Below, piece after piece: positions 16,451 to 26,300 of a stretch of DNA of 64,000 nucleotides. Origin of the DNA: Saprospiraceae bacterium (GTDB lineage: Bacteria; Bacteroidota; Bacteroidia; Chitinophagales; Saprospiraceae); contig JALHLK010000004.1 of assembly GCA_022844565.1 (NCBI GenBank), positions 62,001-126,000 of the forward strand, read 5' to 3'. The notes below the pieces were generated by a model. The model was given only the letters and a program-made list of their open reading frames with translations. It did no database searches and was not told the origin of the DNA. How positions within the stretch are numbered: position 1 is the first letter of the stretch; each line of letters opens with the position of its first letter. A program made the translations under genes and the position numbers.

Positions 16451-18808
16451 TTAAGGTCGAGATGTTTTATTTAAAGCTTTTTGCATTGGATTGGGTTGCG
16501 GGATACTTTTATTTGCTTTATATACTTGGAACTTAGAAGGGAGTTCCTTCACAGGCCAATTATTATTCACTAAATCCGTATCTGCTGTCTCTCTATAAGG
16601 ATCAATAACTATTCCCTTAACATTTTTTTGTTTGACAAATACTTTTTTAAATTTTTTCTCATTTAATCGCCATATTTCTACGGGTACTTTTTCAATTTCT
16701 TTAGAGCCATCTTCAAAAGTCCATTCTATAATTATCGGCATGACTAACCCACCTTTATTAGAAAAATGGAGCTCATAATAATTATCCTTACCAAATTTCT
16801 TTTCCTTTTCTTCTTCTGAAAATACTTCCGAAAATGATTCATTGACAAACATAGTCATAGAATCTTCCGTTTCCCATGGTTTGTAATTCGTGTAAATATC
16901 GGTCAAGGAAGAGTCTTTATCTACTTTAAATTCCATTCCAGCTTCTTTATTTTTCAATTTAGAAATATGGTCAAAAGACGGTCTTCTTTTCATCTTAAAT
17001 GTATCAACCTTTGATTGAGGGTTGGTTTCTAAATCTACCTTGTACCACTTTATACTGTCTAAAGCAATATCGACATTATCAACACTGAAGAACCAACCTT
17101 TCCAAAACCAATCCAAATCTATACCACTTGCATCCTCCATTGTACGGAAGAAATCGTCAGGTGTAGGGTGTTTAAAAGCCCATCGTTGGCAATATGTTTT
17201 GAAAGCGTGATCAAATGCTTCACGGCCCATAATGGTTTCTCTTAATACGTTGAGAGCGGTAGCTGCTTTACTGTATGCATTATTGCCATAATCTATGATG
17301 TTTTCGCTATTGGTCATAATGGGTTCTAGTTGATCTTTTGGCCTTTTCATATACCCTGTGATAAGATGTGCTGGGCCACTTCTACTCGGATAATTATTGT
17401 CAAATTCTTGCTCTGCTAAAAATTGAACGAAACTATTAATTCCTTCATCCAGCCAAGCCCATTGTCTTTCATCGCTATTGATGATCATTGGGAAGTAGTT
17501 ATGGCCAACTTCATGTATGATCACAAGTATTGCTGATTCTTTTGCTCTTTCAGAGTATGTCCCATCTTCTTCTGCTCTTCCTGGATTGAAGCATATCATA
17601 GGATATTCCATTCCATTTGCTGCTTCAACAGATATCGCAACTGGATAAGGATAAGGTAAGCCTGCATATTTTGAATATGTCTTGATCGTATGGTCTACAA
17701 CTTTGGTGGAATATTTTCTATAAATTGGGTAAGCTTCTTTACCATAGTAAGACATACACATTACCTTTTGGCCATTGGCATTGTAGTGAGGCATAGCATC
17801 CCAAACAAACTTTTTACTTGCTGTCCAAGCGAAATCTCTTACATTTTTTGCTTTGTATTTCCAAGTCACCATCTTTTGTGATTCAGAATTTTTTTCATTA
17901 GCAAGGGCTTCCTCTTTTGTCACGACTTCTATGGGTTCTTTACTTGTCTGCGCTTGCGTCCATCTATTAAATTGCGCAGGACTCAATACTTGTTTGTAAT
18001 TTTGACATTCTCCAGTTGCTCCAATGACATAGTCAGAAGGCATGGTTATTTCTACATCATAATCTCCAAAATTTAGAGCAAATTCACCTCTTCCAACAAA
18101 TTGCTTGTTTTGCCACCCTTCAAAGTCACTATACACACATAATCTAGGAAACCATTGAACTACTGTGTATAAGTAGTTTTTATTATCAGCAAAAAATTCG
18201 TAACCACCTCTACCATTACTTGGATTGTTGATTCTATCAATAAGTTTATAAGACCAAGCACAATTAAATACAAATGACTTTCCTGGTAAAATTGGAGTGG
18301 CTAGATCAATACGAAGCATCGTACCTTGAATCTTGTATGACAATGCCATTCCTTTAGCATCCGTTAGACTTTTAATTTTAACACCATATTCATCTAAATC
18401 TTTCCATGGCTCCAACCGATTTATTGCTCCTTCTGACATGATTTTACCTATGCTTGTGGGATTAAATTTATGTTTTTCGCTCGATGAATTATGCTCATTT
18501 TCATCCAACTGTAGCCAAATATATGGAAGAGCACTTTTTGAATTATTAGAATAAGTTACCGTTTCAGTACCCGTCAAAATTTGAGACTTAGTATCGATAG
18601 TACATTTTATTTTATGATCAGCTTTTTGCTGAAAATAATCAGGCCCTGGTGCTCCATCTGCAGTTCTGTAAGAGTTGGGTGACCTTAAGGTAGTGCCTAA
18701 TTGTTCAAATTTTACTCTAGCATCATTATTATTTTGTGCATAGATGTTGGTTAGGACTAATTGGATGAGAAGTATGAATGATAAGTGCTTTTTAAATAAG
18801 TTTGACAT
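16451..18808 (-). CDS. M1 family zinc aminopeptidase-like metallopeptidase
   Basis: 785 residues with a signal peptide (about 1-24, ending IYA). The zinc site is HEVGH at residues 432-436 with the third ligand Glu455 in WLDEG, the exact HExxH-18-E spacing of M1. The upstream exopeptidase motif reads GMEYP rather than GAMEN, as in the distinct Bacteroidota branch of M1 proteins. The N-terminal beta domain starts near residue 65 and a helical region follows the catalytic domain. It probably trims peptides in the periplasm or at the cell surface. A terminator follows at 16391-16421. No T9SS sorting domain is visible at the C-terminus. Confidence 0.92.
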   Translation of the reverse strand: MSNLFKKHLSFILLIQLVLTNIYAQNNNDARVKFEQLGTTLRSPNSYRTADGAPGPDYFQQKADHKIKCTIDTKSQILTGTETVTYSNNSKSALPYIWLQLDENEHNSSSEKHKFNPTSIGKIMSEGAINRLEPWKDLDEYGVKIKSLTDAKGMALSYKIQGTMLRIDLATPILPGKSFVFNCAWSYKLIDRINNPSNGRGGYEFFADNKNYLYTVVQWFPRLCVYSDFEGWQNKQFVGRGEFALNFGDYDVEITMPSDYVIGATGECQNYKQVLSPAQFNRWTQAQTSKEPIEVVTKEEALANEKNSESQKMVTWKYKAKNVRDFAWTASKKFVWDAMPHYNANGQKVMCMSYYGKEAYPIYRKYSTKVVDHTIKTYSKYAGLPYPYPVAISVEAANGMEYPMICFNPGRAEEDGTYSERAKESAILVIIHEVGHNYFPMIINSDERQWAWLDEGINSFVQFLAEQEFDNNYPSRSGPAHLITGYMKRPKDQLEPIMTNSENIIDYGNNAYSKAATALNVLRETIMGREAFDHAFKTYCQRWAFKHPTPDDFFRTMEDASGIDLDWFWKGWFFSVDNVDIALDSIKWYKVDLETNPQSKVDTFKMKRRPSFDHISKLKNKEAGMEFKVDKDSSLTDIYTNYKPWETEDSMTMFVNESFSEVFSEEEKEKKFGKDNYYELHFSNKGGLVMPIIIEWTFEDGSKEIEKVPVEIWRLNEKKFKKVFVKQKNVKGIVIDPYRETADTDLVNNNWPVKELPSKFQVYKANKSIPQPNPMQKALNKTSRP

Positions 18809-18890
18809 GTTTGATTTTATTTAGAAAGCAAATCTAACATTATTTTTCGTTTTGTATATTTTTTTTAAAAATGCTTTTATGGTTAATTAT

Positions 18891-18917
18891 ACGAGTGATC
18901 TAAAAACTCGTACGAGT
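18891..18917. promoter_or_regulatory. Palindromic ACTCGT/ACGAGT cluster upstream of the M1 gene
   Basis: ACGAGT at 18891-18896 and the perfect 12-base palindrome ACTCGTACGAGT at 18906-18917 give three half-sites within 27 bases, about 85 bases before the start of the leftward M1 peptidase gene. The arrangement suits a dimeric regulator, but the elements can also fold as a hairpin. Regulatory function is inference. Confidence 0.3.
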
Positions 18918-18951
18918 AGTCAATTTTGTTGAAAGTTTCTAAAATAAAAAA

Positions 18952-18975
18952 GGGGTATCACCATGATGATACCCC
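18952..18975 (-). terminator. Intrinsic terminator after yceI-like gene
   Basis: GGGGTATCA and TGATACCCC form a perfect 9-bp stem with a 6-base loop, followed on the minus strand by a run of U. It is 26 bases beyond the stop codon of the YceI-family gene. Confidence 0.85.
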
Positions 18976-19001
18976 CCTTAAATGAAAACCCTATGAAAAA
19001 T

Positions 19002-19574
19002 TTAATATGCTAAACTTACTACTAAGTCAAAATCGTCATTAATCATTTTATCACCAAGATCTTGGAAAAAATTACCTGATCTGTATTTTATATCAAACTT
19101 TGTTCTATCTACTTTTATGGTAGCTGTTGCCGTGTTACCAGCTATTTTGGCTTCAAATTTAACAGGTTGTTTGATTCCTTTTATTGTTAAGTCACCATCA
19201 ACCATATAATCACCTGCCATAGCTTTTGCAGTTACTTTAGTGATTGTTAGACTTGCTTCAGCAAATTTGGCAGTAGAGAAGAAATCATCACTTTTTAGGT
19301 GACCTTCTAACTTATCTTTACCTCCACCTTGTAAGTCTAAAACAGTTAAACTCGTCATATCTACCACAAAGCTTCCGCCAACTAATTTGTTGCCATCTAC
19401 TTCAATAGTGCCACTTTTAACTTTTACCTCTCCGTTGTGTTTTCCAGTTACTTTAGCTGCTACCCACTCAATTTTTGAGGTTGCTGCATCAACTTTTTTC
19501 TTAATAGGTTTGATAGGTGCTGCAATCAAAAAAGATGCAATTAACATTAATAAAGAAGAACTTAATAATTTCAT
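19002..19574 (-). CDS. YceI family periplasmic protein
   Basis: About 190 residues when started at the ATG at 19574; the frame is open 20 codons further, but that extension carries no signal and the start chosen gives a proper signal peptide (MKLLSSSLLMLIASFLIAAP). The mature protein is the YceI lipocalin-like beta barrel: ATSKIEWVAAKVTGKHNG at the start, LEGHLKSDDFFSTAKF, then LTIKGIKQPVKFEAKI and VDRTKFDIKYRSGNFF. YceI barrels bind isoprenoid or other amphiphilic lipids; the ligand here is not known. A strong terminator follows the gene. Confidence 0.9.
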   Translation of the reverse strand: MKLLSSSLLMLIASFLIAAPIKPIKKKVDAATSKIEWVAAKVTGKHNGEVKVKSGTIEVDGNKLVGGSFVVDMTSLTVLDLQGGGKDKLEGHLKSDDFFSTAKFAEASLTITKVTAKAMAGDYMVDGDLTIKGIKQPVKFEAKIAGNTATATIKVDRTKFDIKYRSGNFFQDLGDKMINDDFDLVVSLAY

Positions 19575-19775
19575 GTTTTGAATTTTTGTTTTAAAATAAT
19601 TAATACTCAAAGATGACGAAATTTGTTGCAACAAGTATTAAATAGTAAAGCTGTTTAATAAAAAATTAACAAGGATTGTTCAAATATAAGATTAATTTTA
19701 ACAAATTACCTTTAAATTAGATATTTTGGAAATTGTTTATGAGTACTTTTGTGCTTAATTTAAAAGAAATTTGAT

Positions 19776-20681
19776 ATGAAGATAATATTTATGGGAACTC
19801 CTGATTTTGCAGTTGCTTCGCTTAAAAAATTGATAGAAGCAGGTGAGCAAGTTGTAGCAGTTGTAACCGCTTCAGATAAATTTGGAGGTAGGGGAGGAAG
19901 ACAGTTGCTCGAGTCACCAGTTAAAAAGTATGCTTTGTCACAAAATATTCCTGTTCTGCAACCCGAAAAGATGAAAAGTAAGGTTTTTTTAAATGAATTG
20001 GCATCATTTAAAGCAGATGTTCAGATCGTTGTTGCTTTTAGAATGTTACCAGAAGTGGTGTGGAATATGCCATCTCTTGGAACATTCAATTTGCACGGCT
20101 CATTGCTACCTAAATATCGTGGGGCAGCCCCTATCAACTGGGCAATCATAAGAGGTGAAAAAGAAACAGGTGTTACATCGTTCAAATTAAAACATGAAAT
20201 TGATACGGGTGACATCGTTATGCAGGAGTCACTGACAATAGAACCTGATGACACAGCAGGCACTTTGCATGATAAAATGATGGAACTTGGAGCAAGTGTT
20301 GTGTTAAAAACTATTCAAAAATTAAAAGCTCGTCATATAAATTTTATTCAACAAAGTGATGAAGAGGCTACATCAGCACCCAAAATATTTCATGAGAATC
20401 TATTAATTGATTTTTCTCAAGAAGTAAAGACAGTTTATAACTTTATAAGAGGCATGAGTCCATATCCGGGAGCATATTTTACGTTTGAAGGGTTAGAAAC
20501 GAAGATTATTTCTTGTAAACCTCACTTAGGTCTTTATGTTTCAAAACCTGGAGATGTGTTGATAAATAAGAAGCAATTTCATGTCTTTTGTTTAGATGGT
20601 TATATTGAAATTGAGGAATTAAAAATGGAAGGTAAAAGGCAGATGAAAGTACAAGATTTTTTGAATGGGTGGAAGCATTAA
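19776..20681 (+). CDS. fmt: Methionyl-tRNA formyltransferase
   Basis: 301 residues. The formyltransferase domain (about 1-190) starts MKIIFMGTPDFAVASL and holds the catalytic Asn/His/Asp set in GTFNLHGSLLPKYRGAAPIN and HEIDTGDIV. The C-terminal OB-like domain (about 205-300) begins with FIRGMSPYPGAYF. The enzyme formylates Met on initiator tRNA using 10-formyl-tetrahydrofolate. Length fits the family. A TACTTTTG -7-like element lies about 30 bases before the start. It stands alone between opposed genes. Confidence 0.96.
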   Translation: MKIIFMGTPDFAVASLKKLIEAGEQVVAVVTASDKFGGRGGRQLLESPVKKYALSQNIPVLQPEKMKSKVFLNELASFKADVQIVVAFRMLPEVVWNMPSLGTFNLHGSLLPKYRGAAPINWAIIRGEKETGVTSFKLKHEIDTGDIVMQESLTIEPDDTAGTLHDKMMELGASVVLKTIQKLKARHINFIQQSDEEATSAPKIFHENLLIDFSQEVKTVYNFIRGMSPYPGAYFTFEGLETKIISCKPHLGLYVSKPGDVLINKKQFHVFCLDGYIEIEELKMEGKRQMKVQDFLNGWKH

Positions 20682-20822
20682 CGTTAGACTATTAAAACCA
20701 GATTGTTTTTAGTGTTTGACAAAGAAATTTTTGGCAGCATCGCTACGCTGAGAATTTTTAATGCAGAGATTTGGAAAAAGAACTACTTTTACTTAAGTTT
20801 TTTATCATGACAGAGCAGTAGA

Positions 20823-21989
20823 TTACTTCCTTTGCAAAACCTTTAGACTCGGTTGATAGGTTTGTCCCTGTAATAGAGCGATTTCATTTATTTTTGCAAT
20901 CATCTTCAAAGAATTTTCCTTATAACCAGTCATATAATAGCATGCAGCTTGTATATCCATTAGCATAAAGTTGTTTGGTGATGTTTTAAGTTTTTCTTCA
21001 ACTACTTTAAAGAGTTTAGTGTAAAAACCTTCACTTTTAGTACTCAGCAAAACTGATGACATTATATTGGATACCAATGTCTTATCAGGACAATGAGGGT
21101 AAATTAATAAAAAGTTCTTTAAGTCCTTCACTAAAATATCTTCTATTCCAAAATTAACCCCATTTTCATCTTTTTGAGCTAGAATTTCTTTCATTTCAAT
21201 GTACAAAACAACTTCTTTTAAATTTTCAAATCCAAAATAGGTAAATCGATCCTCTAAATCCTTTACTTTTTTTTGATAAGACTCTATCTTACTTTGTTTA
21301 AAATAAGCATAAGCGTAGAGATCTCTTAAATTATCACTTTTTATGAAAGCAGTATTATCTTCCAAAAAAATAGAATTTAAGTTCTTATAATTAAGTAACT
21401 CAGGACTATCTTTAAATAGTAAGTTTTTAAGGAATGGTCGATATTGAGTGACTTCATTAATTATATTTATTACATTATCGTCTGGATTAAAGCTTTTAAA
21501 GTCTTTTGTAAGTGTTAATAGAGATCTTGGATTTGTCACTGTGTCTAAATCCATTTTGTATTCAATATAGCCTTTATGCAAATCAATTGCTTTTTCTGCC
21601 GTTTGAATGATGTCTTCGCTTGAATAAAAATTGGTATATTTTTTAAAAACTGTTTCATCATGTCTGATAAACACGATCGAAGGAAAACCCATTACTTCAA
21701 ATTTATCAAGATAAGGCAGCGATGCCTTTGATTCATTTATTAATACATTGATGAAATTTTGATTCAATAAAGTAAATAAGGTGGTATCTGATCTAAATAA
21801 AGTATCTACGTATCTACAAAGGTCACACTTTTTGGTTGTAAAGTAGAGCAGCATTGGCTTATCCGTACTTCTTGCTATTGCGCGCGCTTGACTATACTCC
21901 TGAACAAAGTAAATTTGTGCTGTAACCAATTGATTACCAAAAAATAAAAAGCAGAAAATTGTAATAAAATTTTGGAATTGCTTTACCAT
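20823..21989 (-). CDS. Thioredoxin-fold secreted protein
   Basis: 388 residues with a signal peptide (about 1-24, ending TAQ). Residues about 30-130 read as a thioredoxin fold with the redox motif CDLC (in LLYFTTKKCDLCRYVD) and the cis-Pro strand as MGFPSIVFI. The C-terminal ~250 residues are helical and match no family that I recognise; they may be a TPR-like scaffold. It resembles Bacteroidota thioredoxin-like proteins with a long helical tail. Role in disulfide handling in the periplasm is inference. The MITE-like element at 22030 lies just upstream of its start. Confidence 0.78.
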   Translation of the reverse strand: MVKQFQNFITIFCFLFFGNQLVTAQIYFVQEYSQARAIARSTDKPMLLYFTTKKCDLCRYVDTLFRSDTTLFTLLNQNFINVLINESKASLPYLDKFEVMGFPSIVFIRHDETVFKKYTNFYSSEDIIQTAEKAIDLHKGYIEYKMDLDTVTNPRSLLTLTKDFKSFNPDDNVINIINEVTQYRPFLKNLLFKDSPELLNYKNLNSIFLEDNTAFIKSDNLRDLYAYAYFKQSKIESYQKKVKDLEDRFTYFGFENLKEVVLYIEMKEILAQKDENGVNFGIEDILVKDLKNFLLIYPHCPDKTLVSNIMSSVLLSTKSEGFYTKLFKVVEEKLKTSPNNFMLMDIQAACYYMTGYKENSLKMIAKINEIALLQGQTYQPSLKVLQRK

Positions 21990-22029
21990 GATAGAGCATT
22001 AAATATAGAATTATCAATAAAATAAAAGT

Positions 22030-22194
22030 CTAGTGCTCCGTCTAATTAATCTTTTAAATTAAGTTGTGAGTTATTTTTGGATAGATCAAGGCGAAAAACG
22101 TAGTTGAACTGGCTAGTTCAGCGAGGCTTTTTAACGAAGAGATATTCAAAAAGAGCCACAAATTATTTAATTTTTTATTTAGACGGAGCACTAG
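22030..22194 (+). mobile_element. MITE-like element, copy 1 (165 bp)
   Basis: Bounded by perfect 16-base terminal inverted repeats, CTAGTGCTCCGTCTAA and its complement, with no coding capacity. The interior holds a small palindrome (TGAACT-GGCT-AGTTCA). A second copy of exactly 165 bases lies in opposite orientation at 43319-43483 and differs at about nine positions by eye. Both ends read CTAG, so a CTAG or TA target duplication is possible. Probably mobilised in trans by a transposase not present in the window. Confidence 0.85.
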
Positions 22195-22246
22195 AATGAA
22201 AAGCATTTTGCATTCTAACGACAAATTACATTTTAGATATAAAAGT

Positions 22247-22310
22247 ACAAAAAAAAAGTAAAGCCCAACAGCATCTAATTTTCATTAGAATCACTCTTGA
22301 ACTTTACTTT
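22247..22310 (-). terminator. Probable terminator after Cys-rich protein gene
   Basis: AAAGTAAAG at 22255 pairs with CTTTACTTT at 22302, enclosing a second hairpin TCTAAT-TTTC-ATTAGA at 22274-22289. On the minus strand the outer stem runs into a U-tract. It lies about 50 bases beyond the stop of the leftward gene at 22362. Confidence 0.6.
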
Positions 22311-22361
22311 TAATATTTCTTAGCAAGCAACCAAGAAACATATATATCTTCAGGATACTTT

Positions 22362-22790
22362 CTAGTTAGACTCCTTTTTTGCAGTGCAACAAGCTTTTGT
22401 AGCTCCTTTATCGCAGCCTGCTTCTTTTTTAACTTCTTTAGCTCCTTCTGCTGTTTTTTCCATCATAACAGAAGCAACCTGAGTAAAAGTTTTTGAAGTT
22501 TCGTCAAAGCTTACTTTGTTCCAAGAGATTTTTCCTGATTCAGTACAAACTGCTTTTTGGAAAAATGTTAGTTCGCCTGTTTCTGGATTTTGTCTTTTTT
22601 GAATATTTTGGTCAGCTGCAGCAGCTATTTCAGCAGCATTTGAAACGATATCAACAGCTTTAACGTCTACACTAGTGGTAGATTTTGCTTTACTCGCACA
22701 ACATCCAGCTGTAGCAGATTTAGCACATTGAGCATTTACCATTACTAAAGTAACCATACAAAGAGAACAACTTAACAAGAATTTTTTCAT
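22362..22790 (-). CDS. Small Cys-rich secreted protein of unknown function
   Basis: 142 residues when started at the ATG at 22790, which begins a clear signal peptide (MKKFLLSCSLCMVTLVMVNA); the frame is open 11 codons further upstream without added support. Cysteines cluster at both ends of the mature protein: CAKSATAGCCASK after the cleavage site and GCDKGATKACCTAK at the C-terminus, both with a CC pair. The middle is Ala-rich, then charged. I recognise no family. The paired cysteine patches suggest metal binding or disulfides in the periplasm, which is inference. The gene has its own terminator and stands alone. Confidence 0.75.
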   Translation of the reverse strand: MKKFLLSCSLCMVTLVMVNAQCAKSATAGCCASKAKSTTSVDVKAVDIVSNAAEIAAAADQNIQKRQNPETGELTFFQKAVCTESGKISWNKVSFDETSKTFTQVASVMMEKTAEGAKEVKKEAGCDKGATKACCTAKKESN

Positions 22791-22940
22791 TTTATTACTT
22801 TTAAATATTTTAAACTTATACATTATACAAGTACAAATATAATGCTAATTTTTTAAAAACTATGATTTTGATATATATTGACTTAATTTTAACAAAAAAA
22901 GAAAAATTATATTACCTTTCTGCCTTTTAATTTTGTTTAA

Positions 22941-23378
22941 ATGAAATTGATTTTACCTCTTTTTATTGTGTCATTATTTTCATGTAGTGTAAAATCGGTG
23001 AAAAATGATATGCGAGAAAAAGAAAGTCTAATTTTTGGAAGTGGTGGTGGTTTTACAGGGGTAGCTTCCTATTATAAATTACTAAAAAATGGAGACATAT
23101 ACCGTACAGGAAATTCTGATACGTCTTTTATGTTTGTAGGTAAATTAGAGGGCAATCAAACTAAACAATTGTTTGAAAATTATAATTTCTTAAAAATAGA
23201 CTCTTTACAATTAAACGAGCCAGGAAATAGGTATTATTTTATTGAAAAAGTTAATAATTTTGATCAAAAACACAAAGTGACTTGGGGATATAAAGCGTTA
23301 AATGACAAATCATTGGCTGTCTTTCACGAAGTATTGATGCAAAATGTAAAAAATCTGAACGAAAAAAATAAGAATTAA
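22941..23378 (+). CDS. Hypothetical lipoprotein, operon partner of M4 peptidase
   Basis: 145 residues with a lipoprotein signal (MKLILPLFIVSLFSC, Cys at residue 15). The mature part contains LIFGSGGGFTGVASYYKLLK, a motif that I associate with small uncharacterised Bacteroidota lipoproteins, and an alpha/beta C-terminal half. No catalytic residues are evident. The stop codon is immediately followed by the ATG of the M4 metalloprotease gene with no gap, so the two must be translated from one mRNA; an inhibitor or chaperone role for the protease is possible but not shown. Confidence 0.8.
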   Translation: MKLILPLFIVSLFSCSVKSVKNDMREKESLIFGSGGGFTGVASYYKLLKNGDIYRTGNSDTSFMFVGKLEGNQTKQLFENYNFLKIDSLQLNEPGNRYYFIEKVNNFDQKHKVTWGYKALNDKSLAVFHEVLMQNVKNLNEKNKN

Positions 23379-26300
23379 ATGAAAAAAATTATTGTGATAT
23401 TCGCTGCTTTTTTATTTATAACTTCCATTGGTAATAGCCAATTTAAGAATTTGTCAGGCTCTAAAAAAGAAGGTAAAGAGCCAACCACTTTCTATGATAT
23501 TATAGATGTAAATGTAGGAGAAGGACTTCAACGGTCTCAAGACCTTGAGTTAAAAATCAATCAAATCAAGTACTTATTTCTTGATAAAAACATTAAACCC
23601 ATTGCATTTAATGAAAGTGGTCAGCCCATTGCTTTTGAAGGTCTACTTCCAGAAGGAAAAAGATCTTCTAAAGATATCTTAACCCAAAGCAAAGATTATC
23701 TTGAAGCCATCAAATCTGCAATAGGTATAAAAAATCCTCATCAAGAAGTGGAATTAATTAAAGAAGTAACAGATGAAGATCAAACTAGACACATAAAATT
23801 GAACCAAACTTACCAAGGAATACCTATCTATGGCAAAGAAATTTGGATGCATGCTACTCGAAATGGTGATGTTGGTTTGGTAAACGGTAATTGGACACCT
23901 ACGCCAGAGATACAAAATGTAACTCCAAGATTAGATGAATCGGAAGCTTATGCACTTTTAAAAGAAAAAGAGAATTTTACAAATAAGGTATATCTCCCTT
24001 CATTTTTAAGAGGTGAGACAAAAAAAAGTTTAGTAATTTATATAGTAAATGACGAAACACCAAGACTCGCATACCACATTAGCGATTATCCTGATGGCGT
24101 ACATAGATGGGACTATTTTGTCGATGCAAATACAGGAGAAGTTTTTAAGATAATAGAAAATACGTGCCAGATCTTTCATCCTGCTCTCAAAAATATTCAT
24201 TGTGCAAGTAGTCAGAATAAGACCTATGAAGTAAATCCTACTTATACAATTGACTTGACAGATAATTTGCCACATTTAGAAATGGACCCACTAAATACGC
24301 ATGTGGTTATGTCAGGCCAAGACTTATTGGGAGTCACTAGACAAGTGAATAGCCTACAATCTGGGACCAATAGAATCATGATGGATATCAATAGAGCTAT
24401 GTTTAAGGCTACGTCAGTTTTACCAAATAAACCGGATGGTGTACTTTGGACCATTGATGCATTCAACGGGTCTCCCGAGAATGATGATTTCGAATATGAC
24501 CATGTTACAACTACAACTACAACTTGGTCAAACCCAACTGCAGTGTCTTCACAACATAATATGGCTTTGTCCTACAATTATTTTAAAAACAACCACAGTA
24601 GAAATGCTGTAAATGGTCAAGGTGGCAATATCATAAGTTTGATAAATGTAGCAGAGAGCGATGGTAAAACGATGGGGAATGCCTTTTGGAACGGTGCTGC
24701 TATGTTTTATGGTAATGGTGACGAGGGTTTCTTTCCATTAGCTAGGGGTTTGGATGTTGCAGGTCATGAAATGTCGCATGGAGTGGTACAATCTACAGCC
24801 AATTTAGAATATGAAGGAGAAAGCGGTGCTCTTAATGAAAGTTTTGCCGATATATTTGGAGCAATGATTGATAGAGACGACTGGTTAATTGGAGAAGATG
24901 TGGTAAAAAGAGCTGTCTTTCCTTCAGGTGCTTTGCGGAGTCTGCAAGACCCACACAATGGTGCTCAAAAAGACGATTATGGTGCTGGTTTCCAACCAAA
25001 ATTATACAGTGAAAGATATAGAGGTACGCAAGATAACGGTGGTGTTCATATCAATTCAGGTATACCTAATTATGCTTTCTTTTTATTTGCATCTAACCCT
25101 AATGTAGGAAAAGATAGAGCGGAGAAGATATTTTACAGAGCATTGAACCTCTATCTGACCAAATCATCGCAATTTATTGATGCACGATTTGCAACTGTTA
25201 AGGCGGCTCAAGATTTGTTTGGAGAGACTATTGCAAAAATAATGTCGGACACTTGGACGTCCGTAGGCGTTGGTACCACAAATCAAGCACCTGTTGACCC
25301 TAAAGATAAATATCAAGAAAATATACCCATAAATCCTGGTCAAGATTTAATTCTATTTACTTCAGGTATTCAAGCTAATTTGTTCATAATGAACACTCAA
25401 CAGGAAGTAATTTTTAATCCTTTAAGCAACATTAGCCCAATAAGTAAACCAAGTATTTCTGATGATGGCAAGTTCATCGTAGTGGTTGATAAAGACAAAA
25501 AAGCGAAACTTATCACAGTTGATTACAATAAAAGAACTAAAACAGAACAAACAATTCTTACCAATAATAATTTTAGAAATGCTATCATATCTAAAAATGG
25601 AACCTTAATGGCATTCCTTCTTGATGAGTTAGAGCCTTATATTTATTTAATTGATTTCTCAAAAACACCTGCCCAACAAAAATTCATCAAACTCAAAAGC
25701 CCGACAACAGCACAAGGTAAAAGCACAGGAAATGTAGAATATGCAGACGCGATGGAATTTGATCACAGTGGTGAGTTTATCATGTACGATGCTTTAAATA
25801 AAATCAAAAGCCCTACAGCAGGAGAAATTAGCTTTTGGGACATAAGTTTTGTAAAAGCTTTTGACAATAAATCAAAAACTTTATTAGACACTACTAAACA
25901 AGTATTCTCAAAGTTATTTAGCTTATTACCTGAAGGTATCTCGATTGGAAATGCTACATTTTCAAAAAATAGTCCACACATTATTGCTTTTGACTATCTG
26001 GATGACAATAAAAAAGAGAATAAAATCCTTGGAGCTAATATCGAAACTGGCGATGTTGATATTATAGCTGACTTAACTGCGTTAGGAATTCCAACATTTA
26101 GTAAAACTGACAATTTAGTGCTCTTCCAGACTCCAAGTTTTTTTTCTGGAAAGAATATTAGTTCCGTTCAAATAGACGCTACCAAAATCAAATCAGCAAA
26201 TCCAGCTCCAGTACAGGTCCGAACCAATGCATCGTTGCCTGTATGGTTTGCTACTGGGGTAAGAGTGCTTACGGATTTGAATAATGTAGATATTACCAAT

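Noticed and set aside
22021-22260. CRISPR or riboswitch in the palindromic region upstream of the thioredoxin-like gene
   Set aside because: Explained by the 165-bp inverted-repeat element and a terminator; no spaced repeats or known aptamer core are present.
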